Shown: one piece after another, positions 11,337 through 22,135 of the stretch
How the letters are laid out: each line of letters begins with the position of its first letter
Position numbering within the stretch: position 1 is the stretch's first letter
Origin: Citrobacter koseri
GTDB taxonomy: Bacteria > Pseudomonadota > Gammaproteobacteria > Enterobacterales > Enterobacteriaceae
Direction of reading: 5' to 3'
Length of the DNA: 64,000 nucleotides
NCBI GenBank assembly: GCA_900446925.1
Contig: UAVY01000007.1
Span: 310,001 to 374,000 of the forward strand
Notes under the pieces: generated by a model
Told to the model about the DNA's origin: nothing
The model's input: only the letters and a program-made list of their open reading frames with translations
Database searches by the model: none
Position numbers and translations under genes: made by a program

Positions 11337-11834
11337 TTCGAGTTGAAATTCCCATTGACGCGCCCGGTATCGACGCTTTGCTGCGCCGCACGTTCGAAAG
11401 CGATGCGGAAGCGAAGCTTGGTGCATGACCTGCGCGAAGATGGCTTCCTGACGCTGGGTCTGGTCGCCACTGACGACGAAGGTCAGGTGGTTGGCTATGT
11501 GGCGTTTAGTCCGGTCGATGTACAGGGTGAAGACCTGCAATGGGTGGGAATGGCGCCGTTGGCGGTAGATGAAAACTACCGTGGACAAGGGCTTGCGCGC
11601 CAACTGGTCTACGAAGGACTGGATTCACTCAACGAGTTTGGCTATGCGGCGGTCGTCACGCTAGGCGAGCCGGCATTGTACAGCCGTTTCGGTTTTGAAC
11701 TGGCGGCGCATTACGATCTTCATTGCCGTTGGCCGGGCACCGAAAGCGCTTTCCAGGTACACCGCCTGGCGGAAGACGCGCTGGACGGCGTGACGGGCCT
11801 GGTGGAATACCACGACCATTTCAATCGCTTTTAA
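11330..11834 (+). CDS. yhbS: GNAT-family N-acetyltransferase YhbS, one frameshift
   Basis: Predicted acetyltransferase of the GNAT superfamily; the acetyl-CoA loop is seen in [14 protein letters not shown]. The substrate is not known from sequence. The ATG (11330-11332) overlaps the 3' end of ubiT by 7 bases, implying co-translation. An extra T near 11415 (AAGCTTGGTG) breaks the frame; correction gives 167 residues as in E. coli. The 3' end overlaps the convergent yhbQ by 14 bases. Confidence 0.9.
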
Positions 11835-12123
11835 GCGTTGGGGTTTGCAGGCTGGCCAGTAGCGCCTCAAACCCTTCACCTTCTGTCACGAGGCGCTCCT
11901 TCTGGCGCTTTGTGAGTCTCTTGATGCGATACTCCATGCGCAGGGCAAGCGATCGCTCGCCGACCTGCGCCGAAAACGCCAGGGTGAGTTCCCCTTTTCC
12001 GCGCAACGCTTTTGCGCCTTTACCACTTTGATGCTGCTTATAGCGGCGCGCCACATCGGTCGTAATCCCGGTGTAGAGGGCATTGTCTGCGGTGCGGATC
12101 AGATACAGATACCAGGGTGTCAT
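11821..12123 (-). CDS. yhbQ: GIY-YIG nuclease-family protein YhbQ
   Basis: Intact 100-residue protein made of a single GIY-YIG domain: [19 protein letters not shown] carries the two signature strands and [17 protein letters not shown] the catalytic Arg region. It resembles the N-terminal domain of UvrC and the SLX1-like family; a DNA-repair nuclease role has been proposed for this family. The ATG at 12121-12123 gives [10 protein letters not shown]. Upstream in-frame starts (12126, 12228) lengthen it beyond the family. Confidence 0.9.
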   Translation of the reverse strand: MTPWYLYLIRTADNALYTGITTDVARRYKQHQSGKGAKALRGKGELTLAFSAQVGERSLALRMEYRIKRLTKRQKERLVTEGEGFEALLASLQTPTLKSD

Positions 12124-12175
12124 CATGACCATCAGCGTGTTAATTTTCAGATGCCCAGTATAAGAGAGAATAACG

Positions 12176-12616
12176 ATGGAAACACTCACCGCGATAAGCC
12201 GCTGGCTGGCAAAGCAGCATGTGGTCACCTGGTGCGTTCAGCATGAGGGTGAACTCTGGTGCGCAAACGCGTTTTATCTGTTTGATGCGCAAAAGGTCGC
12301 GTTTTATGTACTCACGGAAGAGAAAACGCGCCATGCGCAGATGTCCGGCCCGCGCGCGCCCGTTGCCGGAACGGTCAACGGTCAGCCGAAAACGGTGGCG
12401 CGGATTCGCGGAATACAGTTTAAAGGGGAGATCCGCAAGCTTGAGGGAGAGGAAAGCGATGCGGCGCGTCAGGCCTATCTCCGCCGCTTTCCTGTCGCCA
12501 GAATGTTGCCTGCGCCAGTATGGGAAATCCGCCTGGATGAAATCAAATTCACTGACAACACGTTGGGATTTGGCAAAAAAATGCACTGGCTACGCAGCCC
12601 GATCCGTAGCCTATAG
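12176..12616 (+). CDS. yhbP: Conserved protein YhbP (UPF0306)
   Basis: Intact 146-residue protein starting [20 protein letters not shown]. It belongs to UPF0306 and has the split-barrel character of pyridoxamine-phosphate-oxidase-like flavoproteins, but its activity is unknown. It is divergent from yhbQ. In E. coli K-12 yhbO is expected next; here yraR follows after 30 bases instead. Confidence 0.9.
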   Translation: METLTAISRWLAKQHVVTWCVQHEGELWCANAFYLFDAQKVAFYVLTEEKTRHAQMSGPRAPVAGTVNGQPKTVARIRGIQFKGEIRKLEGEESDAARQAYLRRFPVARMLPAPVWEIRLDEIKFTDNTLGFGKKMHWLRSPIRSL

Positions 12617-12648
12617 TTAGATTAATGGTTGAGGTTATGGAGCGCGCG

Positions 12649-13285
12649 ATGACTCAGGTGTTAATTACAGGGGCGACGGGGCTGGTGGGAGGACACCTCC
12701 TGCGGATGTTGCTTAATGAACCCCGGATTCATTCGATAGCCGCGCCTACACGCCGCCCTCTGGCGGATATGGTCGGCGTTTATAATCCTCACGATCCTCA
12801 ACTGACCGATGCGCTGGCGCAGGTGACCGATCCGGTGGACATTGTTTTTTGCTGTCTGGGAACGACTCGCCGCGAGGCCGGAAGCAAAGAGGCGTTTATT
12901 CATGCGGATTATACGCTGGTGGTGGATACCGCGCTGACGGGGCGGCGGCTGGGCGCCCGACATATGCTGGTCGTGAGCGCAATGGGCGCAAATGCGCGAT
13001 CGCCGTTTTTCTATAACCGGGTCAAAGGTGAAATGGAAGAGGCGTTAATCGCCCAGCAATGGCCGCGCCTGACGATTGCGCGTCCCTCCATGTTGCTTGG
13101 CGACAGAGCTAAACACCGGATGAATGAAACGCTGTTTGCGCCGCTGTTCCGGCTGCTTGCCGGGAAACTGGAAATCCATCGACGCCAGAGATGTGGCGCG
13201 TGCGATGCTGGAGGAGGCTCTGGCACCGGAGCAAGAAGGCGTTACCATCCTGACCTCATCCCAGTTGCGGGAAAGGGCGTTATAG
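12649..13285 (+). CDS. yraR: NAD(P)-binding protein YraR, one frameshift
   Basis: Predicted short-chain/NAD(P)-dependent epimerase-like protein. The Rossmann motif [16 protein letters not shown] is at residues 6-21 and the active-site-like YNRVKGEME near 119. I chose the ATG at 12649 (MTQVLITG) because GGAG at 12639-12642 sits six bases before it; starts at 12625 or 12637 add non-family residues. An extra A near 13167 (GGGAAACTGG) breaks the frame. Correction yields 211 residues ending at TAG 13283-13285, the E. coli length. Confidence 0.88.
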
Positions 13286-13296
13286 CATCTGTTCAC

Positions 13297-13379
13297 TGCC
13301 GGATGGTGGCTAACGCCTTATCCGGCCTGGGATTTCGTGGCGTTCTCCAGGCCCGGTAAGCGCGAGCGCCACCGGGCAT
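13297..13379. repeat. REP/BIME pair after yraR
   Basis: GCCGGATGGTGGCTAACGCC...TTATCCGGCC is followed by CAGGCCCGGTAAGCG...GCGCCACCGGGCA. Confidence 0.86.
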
Positions 13380-13474
13380 TTTGCCCCCATCCGATAAAAA
13401 ACGACGTTTCCAAACATTTCCCAAAGGCGTAGTATCACGGGCTTAATTATCTCAATAACTTCCTGGGGAATGCT

Positions 13475-14512
13475 ATGGCTGGTCAGTCTTCATCTCAGGC
13501 GGTGACGCCATTTCAATGGTGGAAACCCGCACTCTTCTTTCTCGTCGTTATCGTTGGCCTCTGGTATGTGAAATGGCAGCCTTATTACGGCAAAGCCTTC
13601 ACGGCTGCGGAAACGCACAGTATCGGTAAATCTATTCTGGCGCAGGCGGATGCGAACCCGTGGCGAGCGGCCTGGGACTACGCGATGATCTATTTTATCG
13701 CGGTCTGGAAGGCGGCGGTGCTGGGGGTGATCCTCGGTTCGCTGATTCAGGTGTTGATCCCGCGCGACTGGCTGCTACGTACGCTGGGGCAGTCGCGTTT
13801 TCGCGGCACGCTGTTTGGCACCCTGTTCTCGCTGCCAGGCATGATGTGTACCTGCTGCGCCGCGCCGGTGGCAGCGGGAATGCGTCGCCAGCAGGTTTCT
13901 ATGGGCGGCGCGCTGGCGTTCTGGATGGGTAATCCGCTGTTAAACCCGGCAACGCTGGTGTTTATGGGCTTTGTGCTCGGCTGGCATTTTGCGGCTATTC
14001 GTCTGGTTGCCGGGCTGGCGATGGTGCTGGTGGTGGCGACGCTGGTGCAGAAATGGGTGAAAGAGTCGCCGCAGGTAGACATTCCTCAGGAGATCACCGT
14101 ATCTGAACCGCAGGGCGGATTCTTTGCTCGCTGGGGAAAGGCATTGTGGGCGCTGTTCTGGAGTACGATCCCGGTTTATATCCTGGCGGTACTGGTATTA
14201 GGCGCGGCGCGCGTCTGGCTGTTCCCGCATGCCGATGGCGCAGTTGATAATACGCTGATGTGGGTTATTGCGATGGCCGTCGCGGGATGCCTGTTTGTAA
14301 TCCCTACCGCCGCAGAGATTCCGATTGTACAAACGATGATGCTGGCAGGAATGGGAACCGCGCCTGCTCTGGCGCTGCTGATGACCTTGCCGGCGGTGAG
14401 TCTGCCATCGCTGATTATGCTGCGTAAAGCCTTCCCGGCAAAAGCGTTGTGGCTTACAGGCGTACTGGTGGCGATTTCTGGGGTGATAGTGGGAAGTATT
14501 GCGCTGGTGTGA
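13475..14512 (+). CDS. yraQ: Predicted permease YraQ (DUF318)
   Basis: Intact 345-residue inner-membrane protein with about eight hydrophobic segments. The GMMCTCCAAPVAAGMRR motif near residues 126-142, with three close cysteines, is characteristic of the DUF318/ArsP-like permease family, whose known members export organoarsenicals. The substrate of YraQ itself is unknown. The gene is flanked by REP elements on both sides and appears to be a single-gene unit. Confidence 0.9.
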   Translation: MAGQSSSQAVTPFQWWKPALFFLVVIVGLWYVKWQPYYGKAFTAAETHSIGKSILAQADANPWRAAWDYAMIYFIAVWKAAVLGVILGSLIQVLIPRDWLLRTLGQSRFRGTLFGTLFSLPGMMCTCCAAPVAAGMRRQQVSMGGALAFWMGNPLLNPATLVFMGFVLGWHFAAIRLVAGLAMVLVVATLVQKWVKESPQVDIPQEITVSEPQGGFFARWGKALWALFWSTIPVYILAVLVLGAARVWLFPHADGAVDNTLMWVIAMAVAGCLFVIPTAAEIPIVQTMMLAGMGTAPALALLMTLPAVSLPSLIMLRKAFPAKALWLTGVLVAISGVIVGSIALV

Positions 14513-14519
14513 AGTGGCA

Positions 14520-14679
14520 ATGCCGGGGGCGCTTCGCTTGCCCGGCCTACGTAAGTGCTTCTCTGTAGGCCGGATAAGGCGAAGCCGCCATCCGGCTCAA
14601 TGCCCGGTGGCGCTGGCGCTTACCGGGCCTACAAATGGTACTTCCCGTAGGCCGGATAAGGCGCAGCCGCCATCCGGCT
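14520..14679. repeat. Double BIME (four REP units) between yraQ and dolP
   Basis: Alternating GCCCGGC- and GGCCGGATAAGG-type units in opposite orientations fill this gap between convergent genes. Confidence 0.87.
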
Positions 14680-14690
14680 AAAACGGCGGG

Positions 14691-15266
14691 TTATTTGATA
14701 AACGTAAAGGCGGTGGTGACGCGTTTCACACCGCTGACCCGGCTGGCGATGTCCGCAGCGGCTTTTGATTCACGTTCGGTGACCAGACCCAACAGGAAAA
14801 CCTCGCCATTTTCGGTCGTCACTTTTACGTTGGACGACTTCACCTGATCGCTGGTCAACAGCTGCGAACGCACTTTGGTGGTGATCCAGGTATCGTTCGA
14901 AGCCGTCCCAAGACCAATCGGCTGGCCCTGGCGGATTTCGTTATACACTTCCGTCGCCCCATCGACACCCATCGCAATCTGTTTTGCCCGCGAGGAGAGT
15001 TCGCTATTCGGCGACTGACCCACCAGTAATACCTTGCCCTGATACGCCGTTACGTTGATGCGCGCTTCTTTCTTGATTTGTTCGTCTTTCGACAGCGCGC
15101 TGTTTACGCGCAGCTCCAGGGTTCCGTCATCCACCTGGGTGCCAACGCTACGTGGATCGGTTGCGGCTTTCGTACCCACAGCGGCGGTTCCAACCACCGC
15201 GGCAGCGACGCAACCTTGCAACAGCAACGCAGAAATAAGGACTGCGAGTGGCGAAAATGCCTTCAT
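14691..15266 (-). CDS. dolP: Outer-membrane lipoprotein DolP (YraP), dual BON domains
   Basis: Intact 191-residue lipoprotein. The signal peptide ends at LLLQGC with lipidated Cys19. Two BON domains follow (LELRVNSALSKDEQIKK near 52-110 and DTWITTKVRSQLLTSD near 125-190). In E. coli DolP binds anionic lipid, gathers at the division site and supports outer-membrane integrity; it belongs to the sigma-E regulon. It lies 9 bases after diaA. Confidence 0.95.
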   Translation of the reverse strand: MKAFSPLAVLISALLLQGCVAAAVVGTAAVGTKAATDPRSVGTQVDDGTLELRVNSALSKDEQIKKEARINVTAYQGKVLLVGQSPNSELSSRAKQIAMGVDGATEVYNEIRQGQPIGLGTASNDTWITTKVRSQLLTSDQVKSSNVKVTTENGEVFLLGLVTERESKAAADIASRVSGVKRVTTAFTFIK

Positions 15267-15275
15267 ATGTACTCC

Positions 15276-15868
<593 letters not shown>

Positions 15869-15888
15869 GCTAATCCTTAAATCTTCAA

Positions 15889-16285
15889 TTATGAGCGGTC
15901 GTTAAAGGCATCCTTAAACCACTCAACATCATTTCCGGTGAAGGCTAACACATCGAACCGGCCAATCCACAGTATCAAAACTCCCATTGTGGCGAGCAAG
16001 CCACAAGCGGGCGGTCTGTAATAATTTGTGTTGTTTGCTCCAGGTCACACTGGCGGCCGCGCCGCCAAACTGTGCCGAGCGGCGATAACGAACCTCAACA
16101 AAGACCGTGGTTTTTCCGTCACGCATTATCAGATCGATTTCGCCGCCTCGCTCACGCACGTTGGCGGCAACAAAATGCAGTCCCTTGCTCTCCAGCCAGC
16201 GGCGTGCGGCGGCTTCCCACACGTCGCCGGTCTGTTTACTCGTTAACTGGCGGGGACGATTTGCCCTTGCTGGTATTTGAGCCAT
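15889..16285 (-). CDS. yraN: UPF0102 endonuclease-like protein YraN, one frameshift
   Basis: Small protein with a restriction-endonuclease-like fold. The motif [23 protein letters not shown] carries the acidic and E-x-K/R-like residues of that fold. The function is not established. The ATG at 16283-16285 lies inside the end of lpoA (43-base overlap), so the two are coupled. An extra G near 15963 (GATTGGCCGG) shifts the frame; correction gives 131 residues ending NDRS at TAA 15889-15891. Confidence 0.88.
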
Positions 16286-18288
16286 GATAACTTCCTGTTA
16301 ATCACGCAATCCTGTGTGGCGGTTAACGCCCCGGTATTACCGTTAATTTCAAAACCCGGCACCTGGCGCATCTGCGAGAAGTGGTTCGCCAGCGACCACG
16401 CGTCTACGCCCATCGCGTACATACGGGCAAGGGAGTAGTCGTTGCGTACGGCGCCGAGCGCCTGCTGCATTAACGGCATGTTGCTACCGGCCAGCATTGG
16501 GATCTCGCTGTACTGCAAGCCTTCCATCTCCAGACGGAAGTCGGGGCCGGAAGTGCCCTGCGCGCTGCGCGAGCTGGCGTACAGCGTTGCGCCGCTTTGG
16601 CTGCCGTTACGCATGGCGATCATCGGTTTAATAAACCCGATCTCTTCCGGCGTCGCCAGAATGTAGACCGCGTCAACGCGACCGCCGCCGCCAGTGATCT
16701 GCGCGTCTGTCGGCGGTGCTGGAATCGTCAGACCGCCAATGGTGACGCCCGGCTGTGAGGGCTGGCTGGCGGCGACAGGGCTGCCCGTCAGGGCAATGCC
16801 GGAGCCGCCGTTGACGCCCATTCTCAGTTCAGCGGTAGAACCGAATTTCTGCTGCAACACCGTGCCGCCGCCCAGCTTCTGCCACTCCTGAGCGAAAGCG
16901 TTCGCCACGCGATCGCCCAGCCCGCTGCGTGGAATCAGCAACAGCGGATTTTGTTTGCCCTGGTCGTGAATATGATGCGCCGCGTCGCGGGCTTCATCTT
17001 CAGGTGAGAGGGCAAAGTAGCAAATATTGGCGTGGTTCTGCACCTTCTCAGGCTGATTAAGCGCCAGGACATTCAGCGGCGTATTGCTTTTGATCAGCTC
17101 TTCAACGTTATTTTTCAGCAGCGGGCCGACAACAATGCTGGCGCCGTCCTGCTGAACCTGCGTGAGGATCTGATCCAGCGGTTGAGAGGTGGTGTCGTAG
17201 ATTTTCAGTTCAGCGGAAGGGTTGGCCGGCGCGCTCGCCATAGCGGTCTGCGCCGGAGCGCTTACCGGTTGCTCGACGGGCTGCGTTTGTTCGTCGCCGG
17301 TCAAATCGTTCACCGCCGCCAGGGAAGGGCTGGCGACGCCGTCAGCGGTTTGCGGCTGGGCAGGTTCTGCTGGCGCTGTCGGTTCCGCGACAGGCGCAGT
17401 GGCAGGCTGCGCGTCCACTGGTTGCGTCCCCAGATTTTTCGCCGCTTCAAAACCTTGCTGAATGGTGCGGCCAAAAATGGCGGCCTGGCCGTTCAGCGGC
17501 AGCAGCAGGGCGATTTTGCTGGTGGAAGCCGGTTTAAAGCTTTGCACATTGACCAGTTGCGTGGGCAGCAGTTTAGCCCCTGGATTTTGCGGGTAGCGTT
17601 TTTGCCAGTCAGCAATCCCGGCTTTCATCATGTCCGGGTCGTTACGGTTATCGAACCAGACACGCTGTAAATCCAGCCAGCCTTGCAGGACGTTTTCATC
17701 GGCGTTAATGACCAGCGCCTGAGCCTGTTCCTGGGTCATAGAGGAGAGCGCTTGCCAGGTGGCGTCCATGTTCTTCTGCTTGTCTTTTGCAGACAGCAGT
17801 GGCTCCTGGGCGATTAATGCGCGCAGCAGTGAAAGAGAAGGGCGGCCCTGGCTGGCATCAATTTTCGCCTGCCAGTAACGCGCCTGTTGGTTCTGATCCA
17901 AATCAGCCGGAGTGAGTTTTTCCAGCAGCGCCTGCGCGCCGGCGATATCTTTCTGCGCCAGTTTGATCTCAACCGCCAGCAGCGACTGTTCGCGACGCTG
18001 CGCATCGTTCAGGTTTTGCGGCAACTGGTTGAATAATTCGATGGCATGCTGGCTTTTGCCTTCTTTCAGCAGTGCACGAATGGCGAGTAATTGCCAGTTG
18101 GTCTTGCTATCATCTGAACTTTGCTGCATTTGTTGCAGATAAAAGCCGGAATCAGCTTGTGCCGTGCCCTGCATATGGGCAGCACTTTGATCCGGCGCCT
18201 GGGTGCCACAGCCCGCGAAAATCAATGCTGCCAGAATGACAGGCAGCGCGCGCGCGGCTTTCAAACGAGAAAATGTTGAGGGTACCAT
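16243..18288 (-). CDS. lpoA: Penicillin-binding protein activator LpoA
   Basis: Intact outer-membrane lipoprotein of 681 residues (YraM), which activates PBP1A. The ATG at 18286-18288 gives [16 protein letters not shown] and a lipobox LIFAGC with Cys27; a longer frame to 18351 would put a non-signal sequence first. The N-terminal TPR-like half (about 30-250) is followed by a Pro/Ala/Gln-rich linker (about 290-355) and a periplasmic-binding-protein-like half. It is divergent from rsmI across 62 bases. Confidence 0.96.
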   Translation of the reverse strand: MVPSTFSRLKAARALPVILAALIFAGCGTQAPDQSAAHMQGTAQADSGFYLQQMQQSSDDSKTNWQLLAIRALLKEGKSQHAIELFNQLPQNLNDAQRREQSLLAVEIKLAQKDIAGAQALLEKLTPADLDQNQQARYWQAKIDASQGRPSLSLLRALIAQEPLLSAKDKQKNMDATWQALSSMTQEQAQALVINADENVLQGWLDLQRVWFDNRNDPDMMKAGIADWQKRYPQNPGAKLLPTQLVNVQSFKPASTSKIALLLPLNGQAAIFGRTIQQGFEAAKNLGTQPVDAQPATAPVAEPTAPAEPAQPQTADGVASPSLAAVNDLTGDEQTQPVEQPVSAPAQTAMASAPANPSAELKIYDTTSQPLDQILTQVQQDGASIVVGPLLKNNVEELIKSNTPLNVLALNQPEKVQNHANICYFALSPEDEARDAAHHIHDQGKQNPLLLIPRSGLGDRVANAFAQEWQKLGGGTVLQQKFGSTAELRMGVNGGSGIALTGSPVAASQPSQPGVTIGGLTIPAPPTDAQITGGGGRVDAVYILATPEEIGFIKPMIAMRNGSQSGATLYASSRSAQGTSGPDFRLEMEGLQYSEIPMLAGSNMPLMQQALGAVRNDYSLARMYAMGVDAWSLANHFSQMRQVPGFEINGNTGALTATQDCVINRKLSWLKYQQGQIVPAS

Positions 18289-18350
18289 ACTGTATCCAGT
18301 GATATTTTTTACGCAATGCTCAATATTAAATCGGCAATACGGACGACACA

Positions 18351-19214
18351 ATGAAACAAAACGAATCGGCGGATAATTCTCAGGGCCAACTCTATATTGT
18401 ACCTACTCCTATCGGGAATTTGGCTGATATTACCCAACGAGCGCTCGAAGTTTTGCAAGCCGTTGATTTAATTGCCGCTGAAGACACTCGTCATACCGGA
18501 CTATTGTTACAACACTTCGCGATTAACGCCCGTTTGTTCGCTTTACATGACCACAATGAGCAGCAAAAAGCCGAGACGCTGGTGGCGAAGCTAAAAGAGG
18601 GGCAGAACATTGCGCTGGTTTCTGATGCCGGAACGCCATTGATCAATGACCCGGGTTACCATCTGGTGCGCACCTGTCGTGAAGCCGGCATCCGTGTGGT
18701 TCCGTTGCCGGGGCCGTGCGCCGCGATTGCCGCGCTGAGCGCCGCCGGGTTGCCGTCCGATCGTTTTTGCTATGAAGGTTTTCTGCCCGCGAAATCGAAA
18801 GGCCGCCGTGATGCGCTGAAAGCGATTGAAGCAGAACCACGGACGCTGATTTTTTATGAATCCACGCACCGTTTGCTGGACAGCCTGGAAGATATGGTCG
18901 CCGTGTGGGGAGAATCTCGCTACGTGGTGCTGGCGCGTGAGCTGACCAAAACCTGGGAGACCATTTACGGCGCGCCGGTCGGCGAACTGCTGGCATGGGT
19001 GAAAGAGGACGAAAACCGCCGCAAGGGGGAAATGGTACTGATTGTCGAGGGGCACAAAGCCCAGGACGATGCGCTTCCTGCCGACGCGCTGCGAACGCTG
19101 GCGTTGTTACAGGCGGAACTGCCGCTGAAAAAGGCCGCCGCCCTTGCCGCCGAAATCCACGGCGTGAAAAAGAACGCGCTGTATAAGTATGCGCTGGAGC
19201 AGCAGGGGGAGTAA
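18351..19214 (+). CDS. rsmI: 16S rRNA 2'-O-ribose C1402 methyltransferase RsmI
   Basis: Intact 287-residue tetrapyrrole-methylase-fold enzyme (YraL) that methylates the ribose of C1402 in 16S rRNA. Family motifs are [19 protein letters not shown] at residues 14-32, [17 protein letters not shown] near 95 and [16 protein letters not shown] near 123. The start [13 protein letters not shown] is at 18351. The Fic gene begins only 2 bases after its TAA, which suggests read-through transcription. Confidence 0.96.
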   Translation: MKQNESADNSQGQLYIVPTPIGNLADITQRALEVLQAVDLIAAEDTRHTGLLLQHFAINARLFALHDHNEQQKAETLVAKLKEGQNIALVSDAGTPLINDPGYHLVRTCREAGIRVVPLPGPCAAIAALSAAGLPSDRFCYEGFLPAKSKGRRDALKAIEAEPRTLIFYESTHRLLDSLEDMVAVWGESRYVVLARELTKTWETIYGAPVGELLAWVKEDENRRKGEMVLIVEGHKAQDDALPADALRTLALLQAELPLKKAAALAAEIHGVKKNALYKYALEQQGE

Positions 19215-19216
19215 CA

Positions 19217-20166
19217 GTGAGCACCTACCAACCACCTTTCGTCATCACTCCATTGATCCTCAATCAAGTCATTGAGGTTGGTGAGTTGATGGGGCATTGG
19301 GCTGCGATGGCTGGTAGGACATCTCCTCTTTAGCGATTGAGCATAATTCGTTGACTACGGAACAAGTCACCGCTCTGATGGAGGGGAAACGTATTCTGGC
19401 TCCTGCTAAAGATATACAGGAAGTTAGAAATGCGATTCTGGCCTATGAAAAGATGTCGGAATGGAAAAGTGAAAAGTTATCTGACCTTTTACAAGCACAT
19501 CGGGTTCTTATGCTCGGTCTGGTCGATAATCCGGGCCAGTTACGTACCGGAAATGTTGGCGTTTACAGGGAAAAACAGCTTATTCACATGGCTCCTCCGG
19601 CCTCACAAGTTTTTCGTTTGATGAATGATTTACTTGGCTGGTTAAAAACGACAGAGCTCCACCCACTGATTGCTGGTGCTGTTTTCCATTATGAGTTTGA
19701 ATTTATTCATCCTTTTGCCGACGGAAATGGACGTATGGGGCGGTTGTGGCAGACATTAATCCTACGTGAGTGGCGATCGGAATTGGCGTGGCTACCTGTA
19801 GAGACGCTGATCCACTACCAACAGGACCGCTATTACCAGGTGTTAGGGCAGTGCGATCGGCAAAGTAGCTGTACGCCATTTATAGAATTTATCCTGGAAA
19901 ACATCATCTCTGCTTTGCAGGAGGGATTGGGAAAATCATCAGCCCTGTCGGAAGAAATGTCGGAAGAAATGTCGCCTGATTTACTGGATATAGAAAAACG
20001 TATTCTACAAATCTTGTCGAATCATCCGGGCAGATCCGCCAAAAGTATCGCTGATGAGTGTGAGCTCTCAGCCCGAACCGTAGAACGCTATCTGAAAGCG
20101 TTGCAGCTAAAAGGCAAACTGCAACGCGTTGGCGCGACAAAAGGGGGGATGTGGCGGGTAATTTAA
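19217..20166 (+). CDS. Fic-family protein with C-terminal winged helix, one frameshift
   Basis: Fic proteins usually transfer AMP from ATP to a target hydroxyl. The active-site loop is complete: HPFADGNGRMGRLWQ (bases about 19711-19755) has the catalytic His and the ATP-binding NGR. Residues AIEHNSL before it lie where class II Fic proteins keep an inhibitory helix, though the usual S/T is not obvious. The last ~70 residues (GRSAKSIADECELSARTVERY) form a helix-turn-helix. GTG 19217 (MSTYQPPFVITP) starts 2 bases after rsmI. One T appears lost near 19333, putting a TAG after TSPL; restoring it gives 316 residues. The gene is AT-richer than its neighbours and ends tail-to-tail with gatR, overlapping 4 bases. 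The target is unknown. Confidence 0.82.
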
Positions 20167-20937
20167 ACGACCAGTAGCTCAACGCCTGTTTTGGTCAGCG
20201 CTGATTTATCCTGTTTGCTGATGCTGTCGTCGGTTATTACACAGTTAATCTTCTCCATTGGAAGTACCTGATTAAAACCACGGCGGTTAAATTTTGTCGC
20301 ATCCAGTACGGCAATGACCTTATGTGCCGCAGCAGCCATCACGCTACTAATCGAATAGCCTTCATTGAAAGTTGTAATGCCGTTAGTTGCATCAATCCCA
20401 TCAGCCCCAACAAACATGAGATCCGCACTGATCCCATGTAGCGAGCGTTCCGCAATTGTGCCATGCATGGAATGCGTTTTGTGTCGCACGGTACCACCAC
20501 AAACGACCAGGGGTCAGGTCCTTATTGTCGGATAAGGTAAATGCGGCAGGTAAGCTATTTGTGATAACGGTGATATTGCTTTTTCGGGTTAATGCTTCAG
20601 CAATCAGCAATGTCGTACTTCCGCTATCCAGAATAATGGTCATCCCTTCTTCAACCATCGAGGCTGCGGCCTGGGCAATCCGTTTTTTAGGGTCGCTGGC
20701 GAGTTGATAGCGATCTTCGAGTATGACTTCCTGATTGTCGCCTTCAGCCAGATGACTTCCAGGTTTTGCCGCGCCGCCATGAAAACGTGTGACAAGCCCT
20801 TTTTCTTCCAGCAAACGCAGGTCGGCGCGGATAGTGACTTCAGAGATACCAAAGGTATTCGAAAGATCCATAACCAGTACGCTACCCTGCGTATTAATCA
20901 GATCGACAATTTTGTTCCTTCTCTCAAATGAGTTCAT
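20163..20937 (-). CDS. gatR: Galactitol operon repressor GatR (DeoR family), one frameshift
   Basis: DeoR-type repressor. The N-terminal helix-turn-helix is in VLVMDLSNTFGISEVTIRAD (about residues 20-39), followed by the family RFHGGA segment. The effector domain carries ILDSGSTT, a sugar-phosphate-binding motif. An extra C near 20512 (GACCTGACCCCTGG) breaks the frame before LVVCGGTVRHKT; correction gives 257 residues. It closes the gat operon. Two motif copies like those in front of gatY lie just upstream, suggesting autoregulation. In E. coli K-12 this gene is disrupted. Confidence 0.9.
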
Positions 20938-20981
20938 ATTGATTTGCCTGACAATTAACTGTGACTAGTTTAATCGAAGGA

Positions 20982-21011
20982 TTGCGAAAGGTGAACGCTA
21001 AATTTCGAAAG
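20982..21011. promoter_or_regulatory. Candidate GatR operator pair upstream of gatR
   Basis: TTGCGAAAG (20982-20990) and TTTCGAAAG (21003-21011) are direct repeats 21 bases apart, in the gatD-gatR gap. The same two 9-mers recur in front of gatY. The assignment to GatR is inferred from position. Confidence 0.55.
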
Positions 21012-21017
21012 TAATTG

Positions 21018-21041
21018 TGAGCCAGCGCAGGTTGCTGGCTC
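21018..21041 (-). terminator. Hairpin after gatD
   Basis: GAGCCAGC and GCTGGCTC flank a short centre, forming an 8-bp stem without a T-run. It could attenuate transcription from gatD into gatR. Confidence 0.45.
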
Positions 21042-21047
21042 ATGATG

Positions 21048-22091
21048 TCAGGAGAGCTTAAGTAAGATTTTTCCCTGCATTGGCGTGCCGTTAAGCGCTT
21101 TCACTGCGTCGGCAAAACTATCAGCATCACCGCGATGGGCAATTAACGGTTCAAGTTGTAGACGTTTTTCCGTGAGTAAACGCGCTGCGGTTTCCCACTC
21201 TTCACCAGGCCAGGGACTGGAATAGTTCATCCAACTACCAAGTATTGTTAACTCTTTACGCAGAATTTGCCCAAACACGCCTGATGTCAGCGTCAGGTCA
21301 TGGTGCAATGTTCCTACCAGAGCTAACTGGGCGCGTGGCCCGGCTATTTCGATGGTCAGGGAGACCGTTTGCGGCGTACCTGCTGTCTCCAGAATCAATT
21401 GATCAAACTGAATATCAGATAGTGCGGCGTATATCTCTGACGCGGTCATTTCACGACTGTTAAAGGTGTACGTTGCGCCCAGCTCTTTAGCCAGTTCAAG
21501 TTTCTGGGGATTAATATCGATTGCTGTAACGCTTTTGGCTCCCAGCTCACGGGCGCACTGCATCGCCAGCAGGCCAATGGTACCTGCCCCTACGATAATA
21601 ACGTTTTTACCTTTACAGCCTTGCGCCAGGTGAAAGGCGTGTAACCCTACGGTGATAGGTTCGATAAATGCGCCATCTTCAATTGGCATATCGGAAGGAA
21701 GCCGGAAGAGGTTGGCGCGTTTAACGACAACGTATTCAGCATTGCCCCCTTCACTACGTGAACCGACAAACTGGTATTGCTTGCATAATGAAAAATATCC
21801 CCGTTCGCATTGCGGGCAGTGAAAGCAAGGAAGAAGCGGAACACAGGCGACAGCATCGCCAGGCTGCATATCGGTAACACCTGAACCATAAGATTCAACG
21901 TAACCGCTAAATTCATGGCCTAACGTGATTGGATAATAATGCGCCCCGTGGGCGAAAATACGGGGGATATCTGAACCACAAAGACCCGAGCTGATAACCT
22001 TGATTAATACATCATCATCGGTCTGTATTTGTGGTATGGGACGCTCTTCAACGCGCACGTCTCCCTCAGCGTGAATCACCACTGATTTCAT
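21048..22091 (-). CDS. gatD: Galactitol-1-phosphate 5-dehydrogenase
   Basis: Intact 347-residue zinc-dependent alcohol dehydrogenase that oxidises galactitol 1-phosphate to tagatose 6-phosphate with NAD. Catalytic zinc ligands are in GLCGSD and GHEFSGYVE; the structural zinc site is the four-cysteine block CFHCPQCERGYFSLC; the NAD-binding Rossmann motif is VGAGTIGLL. I chose the ATG at 22089-22091 (MKSVVIHAEG) because GGAGAA lies just before it; a TTG four codons upstream would overlap that site. Confidence 0.95.
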   Translation of the reverse strand: MKSVVIHAEGDVRVEERPIPQIQTDDDVLIKVISSGLCGSDIPRIFAHGAHYYPITLGHEFSGYVESYGSGVTDMQPGDAVACVPLLPCFHCPQCERGYFSLCKQYQFVGSRSEGGNAEYVVVKRANLFRLPSDMPIEDGAFIEPITVGLHAFHLAQGCKGKNVIIVGAGTIGLLAMQCARELGAKSVTAIDINPQKLELAKELGATYTFNSREMTASEIYAALSDIQFDQLILETAGTPQTVSLTIEIAGPRAQLALVGTLHHDLTLTSGVFGQILRKELTILGSWMNYSSPWPGEEWETAARLLTEKRLQLEPLIAHRGDADSFADAVKALNGTPMQGKILLKLS

Positions 22092-22135
22092 AAGTTTCTC
22101 CAAAGATGTTAAGGGGAGCGAATGCTCCCCTGGAA

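Noticed and set aside
12625..12648. Upstream start for yraR giving [12 protein letters not shown]
   Set aside because: The GGAG at 12639 positions the ATG at 12649, and family members begin M-S/T-QVLITG.
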